A stretch of 64,000 nt of DNA, taken from contig JAIXQH010000067.1 of assembly GCA_027484055.1 (NCBI GenBank), forward strand, positions 62,001 to 126,000, in the 5' to 3' direction. Each line of letters opens with the position of its first letter. Within the stretch, counting starts at the first letter, position 1. Below the pieces are notes generated by a model. The model ran no database searches. It saw only the letters and a program-made list of their open reading frames with translations, and was not told the origin of the DNA. Positions 34,129 to 41,052 of the stretch are shown in pieces. The translations under genes and the position numbers were made by a program. This DNA is from Verrucomicrobiaceae bacterium. GTDB taxonomy: Bacteria; Verrucomicrobiota; Verrucomicrobiia; Verrucomicrobiales; Akkermansiaceae.

Positions 34129-34833
34129 TTAGAGGAGGAAAAGCATGGTAGCCGCCATGGCGAGCATGAGGCCGTCTTCGATGAGAGTGACGGTGGACAT
34201 GGGCAGTTGGAAAAAGGTGCCGAGGCAAGCGCAGCGGATGGTGGTCTTGGAAATCACGGCGAGGATGACACCGACCAAGCTGACGAGCATGACGACGGTG
34301 GTGGTGGCATTGACCACGAGTGGATTCGCATTTGCGAGGTAGGCGAGTCCTAGTGCGAGCTCGATGAACGGATAGATCAACCCATAACTCGGGATTCGCT
34401 TGGCGATGACGTCGTAGCGGCGGTAGGTGTCGGCAAAGCCGGGTAGATCGAGCATTTTGAAAAAGGAAAAGGCGATGAAGAAGCCACCCATGAAAAGCCG
34501 CATGGCGAGCATGGCGTCCCAGTGCCCGGCGGCGAACAGAACGCTGGCCGTGACGGCGAGTAGATAACCGAGTATGACGAGAAGCGGGCGATAGGTGGTG
34601 GCGTTTTTCTCGGGCAGTGGGGTGGTGCTGGGGGCGGCGAGCTGATAGCGCCCGGCGGGTGTTAGCCATTCATTCAAGGCTGACAGGGTGAGTGGTGTGG
34701 TGGTTTCAATTACTGCCAAAGGTGGGGTCAGTGTGACGCTGGCGCGGCTGATAGCTGGGTGTTCGCTGAGGCGTTGTTGGACTTTTGCGACGCAGTTGCC
34801 GCAGGTCATGCCGGTGATGAAGTAGGAGTTCAT
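34129..34833 (-). CDS. HMA metal-binding domain fused to a MauE/DoxX-like membrane domain
   Basis: The 234-residue protein has an N-terminal HMA domain (1-70) with YFITGMTCGNCVAKVQQRL, the CxxC metal site of copper chaperones. It is followed by four hydrophobic segments (about 83-105, 112-130, 150-170, 175-230). Their layout, with CACLGTFFQLPMS, resembles MauE/DoxX-type proteins. It lies between adaptor and pump genes, 3 bases from the pump start. It may hand cytosolic metal to the pump or support thiol chemistry (inference). Confidence 0.8.
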   Translation of the reverse strand: MNSYFITGMTCGNCVAKVQQRLSEHPAISRASVTLTPPLAVIETTTPLTLSALNEWLTPAGRYQLAAPSTTPLPEKNATTYRPLLVILGYLLAVTASVLFAAGHWDAMLAMRLFMGGFFIAFSFFKMLDLPGFADTYRRYDVIAKRIPSYGLIYPFIELALGLAYLANANPLVVNATTTVVMLVSLVGVILAVISKTTIRCACLGTFFQLPMSTVTLIEDGLMLAMAATMLFLL

Positions 34834-34843
34834 GGGGATCGTG

Positions 34844-36031
34844 TTAGGGGGTGAAGGAGCGGTTGAGTTCGGCTTGGCTGTCGATGAGGAGGTTGCCTTG
34901 GGTCACGACCTTGTCGCCGGGCTCGAGACCGCTGAGGACTTCGACGAGGGTGTCACCTCGCCTGCCGATTTTCACGGGGGTCTGGGTGTAAGCGGAGCCG
35001 GCTGAGTTGAGATAGACGAGTGCTTGGGCGCCTGTCTGCAGGACGGCAGTGCGGGGGATGGTGAGCACGGCTGGGCTGGTGATGGCCACGATGCCGTCGG
35101 CGTAGAGCTTGTGCAAAAGTTCCCGGCGACCGTCGATGAGAGGGTTTGGCAGTTCGACGCGAATCTTGGTGCTGCGGGTGCTTTCGTCAAAATTTGGGTC
35201 GATGAAAGAGATTGTTCCGGCGAAGGATTTCCCAGGCAGTGAGGATGTGGTGACGCTGACGGACTGGCCGAGGTGGAGCCATGGCATGTCTTGTTCGTAG
35301 GCGATGAATTGGAACCACATGGTGGAGAAGTCGGCAATTTCAAAGAGCTTCTGGCCGGTGGTGACGTATTGGCCCTCATAGACTTCGTGGTTGACCACGG
35401 TGCCAGTTAGGGGGGCGAGTAGTTGGGTGCTGAGGGTGGTGGGATCCTCGGTGGCGAGGTTTTGGATTTGCTCTGGGGTGAGGCCCATTTGCTGGAGGCG
35501 GAGTCCGGTGTTGGTTTTTAACTCACCGGTGAGCTGGCGGTATTCGCGTTGGGCCTGGAGCAATGCGGGGCTGTAAATCATGGCAAGCGGCTGCCCGGCG
35601 ACGACCTCGATGCCGTGGTGATTTGCATAAAGCTTCTCGATCCGCCCGTCCACGTAGGCGGAGATGAGCCGGTGGCGGCGTGCGTCGTCATCGATCATCC
35701 CGGCGACGGCTAGACTGCGGGTGAGGGGCTGGATTTTCGCCTCGGCGGTTTGGACGTTGAGGACTTGGACTTGGTTTTGCGTGAGGGTGACGACGTTTTC
35801 TGCGGAGTCGGCATTGAGTGACTTTTCACCGGGGTAGATGGGCGTGAGTGTCATGCCGCAGATGGTGCAGGTGCCGGGTTTGTCGCTTTTGATCCATGGG
35901 TGCATGGCGCTCTGATAGTAGAGCGGCTTGCGCTCGTTGGCGGTGGTGCTCGGTGGCTGGGACTTGAAGAAAATCCAAGAGCCGGTGACGGCGAGGGCGG
36001 TTGTGAGGAGAATAGTTAGGAGCGTTTTCAT
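34844..36031 (-). CDS. cusB: RND periplasmic adaptor (CusB/CzcB family) with metal-binding module
   Basis: The 395-residue protein has an N-terminal membrane anchor (about 5-20) and a heavy-metal-binding module at about 38-68: YYQSAMHPWIKSDKPGTCTI followed by CGMTLTPIYPG. The hybrid-motif core follows: ANHHGIEVVAGQPLAMIYSP, APLTGTVVNHEVYEGQYV and GLEPGDKVVTQGN. It bridges pump and outer-membrane channel. The start overlaps the upstream tolC-like stop (ATGA). The adaptor-fused metal module is typical of Cu/Ag systems. Confidence 0.93.
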   Translation of the reverse strand: MKTLLTILLTTALAVTGSWIFFKSQPPSTTANERKPLYYQSAMHPWIKSDKPGTCTICGMTLTPIYPGEKSLNADSAENVVTLTQNQVQVLNVQTAEAKIQPLTRSLAVAGMIDDDARRHRLISAYVDGRIEKLYANHHGIEVVAGQPLAMIYSPALLQAQREYRQLTGELKTNTGLRLQQMGLTPEQIQNLATEDPTTLSTQLLAPLTGTVVNHEVYEGQYVTTGQKLFEIADFSTMWFQFIAYEQDMPWLHLGQSVSVTTSSLPGKSFAGTISFIDPNFDESTRSTKIRVELPNPLIDGRRELLHKLYADGIVAITSPAVLTIPRTAVLQTGAQALVYLNSAGSAYTQTPVKIGRRGDTLVEVLSGLEPGDKVVTQGNLLIDSQAELNRSFTP

Positions 36032-37272
36032 GGGGAATGGGGGACGAGCAGGTTGAGTTCTTCGAGCGCGGCGAGCTGCATGGCGAGGTAGCGGCGCTGC
36101 TCAAGGCGGATGGAAAAAAGCTGGCGTCTGGCATCGAGTAAATCGGAGAGGCTGGACTTGGAGCTGATCCAAGAATTCTCGACAGCTTCTGCGGCGGCGA
36201 GGGCGTGTTGGTAGATTTCACCCGAGTAGGCATCTGCCTGAGCCGCGGCGTTCGTGGCATCGGTGGTGGCAGTTAGGATGTCGTTGGCGATGATTAAGCG
36301 GGTGCTTTCGATGTCGTTGACAGCGGCTTTTTCACGAATCTGAGCGGCTTGGATGGCGGCCTGGGTGGAGCTGCGGTTGAAGTAGGGCAGGCTCATTTTT
36401 AAGCCCACGGCAGCGGTGGGGATGCCGCCACCGGAGTAGAGGTTCGTATCCACGCTGACGGAAAATTGGGGTAGGCGTGCGCGCTGGGTGATTTCCGTTT
36501 CGGCGCTGGAAACAATGGCCATTTCGCGGAGCGAGCGGACTTGTGGGTTGGCGCGGGTGATGCGTGCGATCTCGGCGCTTGCGAGCGGGGTGGGGGAGGG
36601 TTTTTCCCCAAGTTGCAGGCGGGGCCAAGCGGATTCCATGGGGCGACCGAGCTGCAAGTTGAGGCTTTGGGCGATGCGCTCGCGAGTCCGTTGGCTGGCG
36701 GCGAGTACCTGCGTAGCGCGGGCAAGCTCACTTTCTAGGCGCAGGGCGTCAATGCTGTTGGAGTCGGGGCTGATCGAGCGTTGGCGGGCGTTTTCAGTCA
36801 TCTCGGCAAACCACTTGAGTTGGTCGCGGAGCAGGGTGGTGGATTCATCCGCGAGGGCTAACTCGATGGCGTCCTTGGCCGTAGTAACGCCGACGAGGAG
36901 TGATGCGCTGCGTGAATTTTCTTGGGTGGCGCGGCGGATGGATTCGGCTTTAGCGCGGGTGGCTTGGTAGAGGCCGGGCTTGGGTAGCGGCTGCTCGAAG
37001 CTGAGGCGGACATCGCCATCCGAGCGGCGCATGGCTCGTTCTGCCGCCATCAAAGAGATGCCGACCATGGGATCGTCCCATAAGCGGATGCTATGGGTAT
37101 CCGCCTCCGCAGCGGTGGCGCGTAGCTGGGCAGAAAGAGCCGCAGGATGGCGGCGTGATGCTTCGGCCCGCAGCTCGGTGAGTAAGGACTCGTCGAGAAG
37201 CCGGGCGTCCTGCGCGGGCAGTAGGTGTGTGGCCACGGTGAGGCCAGCTAGAAGGTAATAGATTGATTTCAT
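36028..37272 (-). CDS. TolC-family outer-membrane channel (CusC-like)
   Basis: The 414-residue protein has a signal peptide (1-19) and two OEP repeats of long helices, with DPMVGISLMAAERAM, RLSFEQPLPKPGLYQATRAK and FSVSVDTNLYSGGGIP. It completes the tripartite efflux complex. It is translationally coupled to the adaptor by a 4-base overlap. It has no lipobox, unlike E. coli CusC. Confidence 0.9.
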   Translation of the reverse strand: MKSIYYLLAGLTVATHLLPAQDARLLDESLLTELRAEASRRHPAALSAQLRATAAEADTHSIRLWDDPMVGISLMAAERAMRRSDGDVRLSFEQPLPKPGLYQATRAKAESIRRATQENSRSASLLVGVTTAKDAIELALADESTTLLRDQLKWFAEMTENARQRSISPDSNSIDALRLESELARATQVLAASQRTRERIAQSLNLQLGRPMESAWPRLQLGEKPSPTPLASAEIARITRANPQVRSLREMAIVSSAETEITQRARLPQFSVSVDTNLYSGGGIPTAAVGLKMSLPYFNRSSTQAAIQAAQIREKAAVNDIESTRLIIANDILTATTDATNAAAQADAYSGEIYQHALAAAEAVENSWISSKSSLSDLLDARRQLFSIRLEQRRYLAMQLAALEELNLLVPHSP

Positions 37273-37318
37273 CAGTCAGCAAAGTCATGGGACGGCTTTT
37301 CCAAGCACCAGAGTTTAC

Positions 37319-37374
37319 CGCGCAAAGGTGCGGTCCTCGTGAATGGGCGTAGTACGCCAGTCAGTGCGCTGACT
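37319..37374. promoter_or_regulatory. Cluster of three small hairpins in the efflux operon leader
   Basis: Between the small Cys-rich gene and the tolC-like gene lie three perfect inverted repeats: CCGC...GCGG (37319-37334), GGCGTA-G-TACGCC (37346-37358) and AGTCAG-TGCG-CTGACT (37359-37374). No T-run follows on the transcribed strand, so they are not ordinary terminators. They could be mRNA-stability or processing structures. Confidence 0.5.
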
Positions 37375-37727
37375 CAGATGAGAAAGGTGCAAAAAGCCAC
37401 TGAAAGAGTGACTCCAGCGAAACCACTGGGCGCTCTAAGCTCCGTGGAGGTGGCTAACACATCTGCTGTCATCACCTCCAGCTTGGCCGTGGATTGGCTG
37501 GACTCTTCGGATTTTGAAATGAGTAATTTCAAATCCACCTCCACTTGCGCGATCGGGTGCTGCTTTGAGTTCGAGTCACTTTCTCCGGCACAGGGGCAGG
37601 ATTTCATCCCTGCACAGCAATTCATCTCATGCACAGGCGTGAAACAATCCGCTTGAGCAAAAAGCTGGGCCTGTGAGAGCTGGATTACCAGTCCCATGAT
37701 CAATGCGATGATCGATTTAATGGCCAT
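37374..37727 (-). CDS. Small secreted Cys/His-rich protein heading the efflux operon
   Basis: The 117-residue product has a signal-like N-terminus (about 1-24, IIALIMGLVIQLSQAQLFAQ) and a short segment with DCFTPVHEMNCCAGMKSCPC (about 27-46; six Cys, one His, two Met). A polar part and a C-terminal hydrophobic end follow. The Cys-Met-His mix suits soft metal binding. It is first in the operon, with a promoter-like site directly upstream (37738-37756). It probably binds or senses the exported metal (inference). It was not recognised as a named family. Confidence 0.65.
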   Translation of the reverse strand: MAIKSIIALIMGLVIQLSQAQLFAQADCFTPVHEMNCCAGMKSCPCAGESDSNSKQHPIAQVEVDLKLLISKSEESSQSTAKLEVMTADVLATSTELRAPSGFAGVTLSVAFCTFLI

Positions 37728-37737
37728 TACTGGAGGC

Positions 37738-37766
37738 AGTATAAGCGTGCTTGGAACAATTCCAAG
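37738..37766 (-). promoter_or_regulatory. Promoter with palindromic operator for the efflux operon
   Basis: Read leftward, TTGGAA (-35) is followed after 16 bases by TATACT (-10), which ends 10 bases before the ATG at 37727. The -35 is part of a perfect palindrome CTTGGAA-TTG-TTCCAAG (37750-37766), a likely binding site for a metal-responsive repressor or activator. The predicted transcript would be nearly leaderless. The same region lies upstream of comM, which is read rightward. Confidence 0.6.
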
Positions 37767-37819
37767 AGTTATTCGGCCTTGCCATCGTTGAGAAAAATCT
37801 TCAAAGGTTTGCTGTTCGC

Positions 37820-39355
37820 ATGATTACTCGTTTATTTTCAGCCGCGCTGCGTGGGGTGGACGCCCAGGAAGTCGAAGTCGAAGTCAATGCCCGTGGCGCA
37901 GACAAGCCCATGGTTGTGATCGTGGGATTGCCGGATGCCGCAGTGCGTGAATCGTCCCAGCGGGTGATTTCAGCGATTGGTGCCTCTGCGCTGGAGTTGA
38001 ATGACGGAGTGAAAACGGTGAATCTGGCCCCAGCGGATTTGAAAAAAGAAGGGCCATCGTTCGATTTACCCATCGCCCTCGCCATGGTCGCGGCGAGTGG
38101 CACCAAGCCCTTTCATGCCGATGATTGCTGCGTCGTCGGGGAGTTGGGGTTAGATGGCGCGGTGCGTCCGGTGAAGGGGGTGCTCTCCATCGCCCTTGAA
38201 GCAAAACGGCGGGGGCGGACGCGGCTGTTTGTGCCAGAGGTGAATGCCCCTGAAGCCGCTGTGATCGAGGGGATCGATGTGTTTCCGATCCAGAACTTAA
38301 GGCAGGCATGGGATTTCTTAAATGGCGATGTATTAATTCCGCCGTATCGCTTGGATCGCCGGGCGTTTTTCAATTCCCACCGCTCCTACGAGGTCGATTT
38401 CGACGAGGTGAAAGGCCAGCATCATGTCAAGCGCGCCCTCGAAGTGGCCGCAGCGGGTGGGCATAATCTCCTGATGGTCGGTCCTCCAGGTACTGGGAAA
38501 TCGATGTTGGCCAAGCGGATTGCCACGATCATGCCTGATATGACCGAGGAGGATGCCATCGAAACGACGAAAATCCACTCGATTACCGGGCTGCTTGATA
38601 CGAAAAATTCTTTCCTGACGACTCGCCCATTTCGTTCGCCGCACCACACGATTTCCGATGCGGGTTTACTGGGTGGCGGGTCAAATCCAGGCCCCGGCGA
38701 AGTGTCACTCGCCCATCATGGCGTGTTGTTTCTGGATGAGCTTCCCGAGTTTAGAAGGCAGACTCTCGAAGTCCTCAGGCAGCCCTTAGAGGACTACCAA
38801 GTCACCATTTCAAGAGCAGCAGGCTCTCTCACCTTTCCGGCGAAATTCATGCTCGTCGCGGCGATGAACCCGTGCCCATGCGGGTATTACGGCGACTTGA
38901 AACGCGAATGTCGTTGTTCACCGCGCCAGATCGAAAACTACCGGCAGCGGATTTCGGGGCCTCTGCTCGACCGGATTGATCTTCACGTGGAAGTGCCAAT
39001 TGTGGATTTCCGCGAGCTGTCGTCGAACTGCAACATCGGCGAAAAGTCCGAAATCATCCGCAAACGCGTGGTCGCGGCTCGAAAAATCCAGTTGGATCGT
39101 TTCAAAAAATCCCCGAACACGACCAACTCGTCCATGGGCTCGCGCCAAGTTCGTCAGCACTGCCAACTCAATCCTGAAGGTAGCGGCTACCTTGAGCGGG
39201 CCATGGAGGAAATGAATTTCTCCGCCCGGGCCCACGACCGGATTCTTAAAGTGGCAAAAACTCTCGCCGACCTCGGTGGATCTCCCGAGATCAGGCCGAA
39301 TGATGTGCTTGAGGCGATCCAGTATCGGACACTCGACCGCAAGTTGTTTAGTTGA
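37820..39355 (+). CDS. comM: ComM-like Mg-chelatase-family AAA ATPase
   Basis: From the ATG at 37820 the protein has 511 residues. It begins [20 protein letters not shown], then the ChlI-like N-domain with [12 protein letters not shown]. The Walker A GPPGTGKS is at 221-228, with [16 protein letters not shown] (Walker B) and [14 protein letters not shown] (four-Cys region). ComM is a hexameric helicase that promotes branch migration in natural transformation. Length is normal. The ATG at 37751 would add 23 unrelated residues. Confidence 0.93.
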   Translation: MITRLFSAALRGVDAQEVEVEVNARGADKPMVVIVGLPDAAVRESSQRVISAIGASALELNDGVKTVNLAPADLKKEGPSFDLPIALAMVAASGTKPFHADDCCVVGELGLDGAVRPVKGVLSIALEAKRRGRTRLFVPEVNAPEAAVIEGIDVFPIQNLRQAWDFLNGDVLIPPYRLDRRAFFNSHRSYEVDFDEVKGQHHVKRALEVAAAGGHNLLMVGPPGTGKSMLAKRIATIMPDMTEEDAIETTKIHSITGLLDTKNSFLTTRPFRSPHHTISDAGLLGGGSNPGPGEVSLAHHGVLFLDELPEFRRQTLEVLRQPLEDYQVTISRAAGSLTFPAKFMLVAAMNPCPCGYYGDLKRECRCSPRQIENYRQRISGPLLDRIDLHVEVPIVDFRELSSNCNIGEKSEIIRKRVVAARKIQLDRFKKSPNTTNSSMGSRQVRQHCQLNPEGSGYLERAMEEMNFSARAHDRILKVAKTLADLGGSPEIRPNDVLEAIQYRTLDRKLFS

Positions 39356-39377
39356 GTATGCCGTGGCCTTAAAATCA

Positions 39378-39408
39378 CGTATCATCATATCCTGATACGA
39401 AGATTTGT
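39378..39408 (+). terminator. Weak terminator or hairpin between comM and metH
   Basis: CGTATCA and TGATACG form a 7-bp stem with an 8-base loop, followed by the T-rich AAGATTTGTTT. It lies 22 bases after the comM stop. No cobalamin or SAM riboswitch is recognisable before metH. Confidence 0.4.
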
Positions 39409-39444
39409 TTCTTGAAATGGTGGTTTGCGTGCCTATGCTTGGCC

Positions 39445-40539
39445 ATGCCACAGGCCGATCCCACCTCAGAACTCCAAGCCGCCCTCGCCGAACGGATTCT
39501 CGTGCTCGACGGAGCCATGGGAACCACCATTCGAAGCTACGGGCTCGACGAAGCCGCCGCGCGTGGTAGCCGCTATGCCGACAACGAAAAGGACCTCCTC
39601 AACAACGGCGACATCCTTTCCATCACCCGGCCAGAAATCATCGGCGACATCCACAAACGCTTCTACGAGGCTGGCTCGGACATCTGTGAAACCAACACTT
39701 TTTCCGCCACTGGCATCGCCCAGAGTGAGTTCTTTGTCGAAGATCCTCGCGAAAAAGGCGGACGCAAAGACCCCGAGTTTTTTCAGAAAATCCTCGATGA
39801 TTCCTTCCTGAACGACCTCGCCTGGGAAATGAATGTCGAGTCCTCGCGCCTCTGCCGGAAATGGGCGGACGACATTGGCAGCGACACCGGCGTGAAGCGT
39901 TACGTCGCGGGAGCCATCGGGCCACTCACCGTCTCCCTCACCAACTCCCCGGATGCGAACGACTCTGGATTCCGTGTCGTCACCTTTGACCAAGTTCTCT
40001 CCGCTTATAAACACCAAGTCCGCGCCTTGATCCATGGCGGCTGCGACATTCTCATGGTCGAGACGATTTTCGATTCGCTCAATGCGAAGGCGGCCGTCGT
40101 TGGTATCCAAGAGGTCTTCGCAGAGGATGGCCTGCGCCTGCCGATCATCATTTCCGCCGCCGTCGGGCTCGGTGGGGAAACCATGATTTCCGCGCAAAAA
40201 GTCGAAGCGCTGTGGAACGCTTTCGCCCATGCCAAGCCTCTAGCAATCGGCCTGAACTGCTCGCTCGGTCCTGATTTGATGCTGCCGCACTTGGAAGAGC
40301 TTTCCGCCTGTGCCGCCACCTGCATTTCCTGTTACCCGAATGCGGGGCTGCCGAACCCCTTGGCCCCGACGGGATTCGATTTAGAGCCGCATCACATGCA
40401 TGACTACATGGCCGAGTTCGCCAAGGCCGGCCTGCTCAATCTCGCTGGCGGTTGCTGTGGAAATACACCCGAGCATGTCGCTGCGATCGCGAAGGCCGTT
40501 GCGAAGTATGCACCACGTGAGGTCCCGGTGATTGGATGA
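39445..40539 (+). CDS. metH: Methionine synthase, homocysteine-binding module (N-terminal part of split MetH)
   Basis: From the ATG at 39445 the protein has 364 residues. It has RILVLDGAMGTTIRSYGLDE and the zinc ligands Cys272 (GLNCSLGP) and Cys337/Cys338 (GGCCGNTPEHV). These define the homocysteine methyltransferase barrel, module 1 of cobalamin-dependent MetH. It ends APREVPVIG, then TGA. The TGA is the first codon of the left arm of an inserted element (40537-41043). The rest of MetH is encoded at 41053-43812 in the same frame. The two proteins together make a full enzyme if they associate. Confidence 0.93.
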   Translation: MPQADPTSELQAALAERILVLDGAMGTTIRSYGLDEAAARGSRYADNEKDLLNNGDILSITRPEIIGDIHKRFYEAGSDICETNTFSATGIAQSEFFVEDPREKGGRKDPEFFQKILDDSFLNDLAWEMNVESSRLCRKWADDIGSDTGVKRYVAGAIGPLTVSLTNSPDANDSGFRVVTFDQVLSAYKHQVRALIHGGCDILMVETIFDSLNAKAAVVGIQEVFAEDGLRLPIIISAAVGLGGETMISAQKVEALWNAFAHAKPLAIGLNCSLGPDLMLPHLEELSACAATCISCYPNAGLPNPLAPTGFDLEPHHMHDYMAEFAKAGLLNLAGGCCGNTPEHVAAIAKAVAKYAPREVPVIG

Positions 40540-40583
40540 AGCGAAACGCGGAGGACGCTGAGAAAGAGGAGGAAGACGCAGAG
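40537..40583 (+). repeat. Left arm of the metH element
   Basis: This 47-base purine-rich arm pairs with 40997-41043 at 45 of 47 positions. Differences are at about bases 14 and 23 of the arm. Its first triplet serves as the stop codon of the N-terminal metH part. Confidence 0.9.
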
Positions 40584-40594
40584 AACTAAGTTTT

Positions 40595-40990
40595 ATGAAA
40601 ACTAGGGAGGAGTTGAATCGGCTATCTGGCGAGATCGTGGATGCGGCGATGGAAGTGCATCGCGAGTTTGTTCCAGGGCTATTGGAACGCGTTTACGAAT
40701 CCGCTCTGCAACGAGAGCTTTCGCTCCGAGGTATTTCATCGCGCCGTCAGGTTCAAACAGAAGTGTTCTACAAGGGAGAAACACTGGATGAAGATGCATA
40801 TCGGATTGATCTGCTGGTCGATGAATGTGTCGTCGTTGAAATCAAAACTGTTTCTGAAATCTTTCCGATCCACGAAGCTCAGCTTCATACTTACATGCGT
40901 CTTGCCAAAAAAAATCTCGGACTATTGATCAACTTCAATGTCATCCTTCTTCGCGATGGCATTAAACGCCGCGTCATCCATTTCCCTTAA
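40595..40990 (+). CDS. GxxExxY family protein (PD-(D/E)XK nuclease-like)
   Basis: The 131-residue protein carries the family signature in [18 protein letters not shown] (G-x-x-E-x-x-Y). It continues with [20 protein letters not shown], a D...E-x-K core of the PD-(D/E)XK type, and [20 protein letters not shown]. These small proteins are widespread in Verrucomicrobia and Planctomycetes and have no established function. The gene is the only content of the palindromic element. It starts 12 bases after the left arm and stops 7 bases before the right arm. Confidence 0.9.
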   Translation: MKTREELNRLSGEIVDAAMEVHREFVPGLLERVYESALQRELSLRGISSRRQVQTEVFYKGETLDEDAYRIDLLVDECVVVEIKTVSEIFPIHEAQLHTYMRLAKKNLGLLINFNVILLRDGIKRRVIHFP

Positions 40991-40996
40991 TAAAAT

Positions 40997-41043
40997 CTCT
41001 GCGTCTTCCTCCTCTTTCTCCGCGTCCTCTGCGTTTCGCTTCA
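40997..41043 (+). repeat. Right arm of the metH element
   Basis: This is the reverse complement of 40537-40583 with two mismatches (pyrimidine-rich on this strand). In mRNA the two arms could form a stem of about 47 bp enclosing the GxxExxY reading frame. Confidence 0.9.
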
Positions 41044-41052
41044 ATTCCAATT

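Larger units (their letters stand above)
40537..41043 (+). mobile_element. Inverted-repeat element carrying a GxxExxY gene, inside metH
   Basis: Arms at 40537-40583 and 40997-41043 (47 bases each) are reverse complements with 2 mismatches. They are made of GACGC(A/G/T)GAG-like phrases such as GAGGAAGACGCAGAG. The 413-base interior holds one gene, in the direction of the host gene. The element length, 507 bases, is a multiple of three. The upstream stop TGA is its first triplet, and the downstream metH part starts 9 bases after it. ATTGGA before and ATTCCA after might be a decayed target duplication (4 of 6 match). No transposase is present. Confidence 0.8.

Noticed and set aside
33443-34669. 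Leftward frame of over 400 codons across the HMA-membrane gene and the cusA start
   Set aside because: It is Arg/His-rich shadow sequence overlapping two well supported genes in another frame.
37319-37374. Transcription terminator between the small Cys-rich gene and the tolC-like gene
   Set aside because: No T-run follows the hairpins on the transcribed strand.
39356-39444. Cobalamin or SAM riboswitch before metH
   Set aside because: Only 89 bases are available and no B12-box or SAM-box core is visible; a simple hairpin is present instead.
40537-41043. Arms as an ordinary rho-independent terminator pair
   Set aside because: A stem of 47 bp with a 413-base loop and no U-run does not fit a terminator; the enclosed gene and the precise placement fit an element better.
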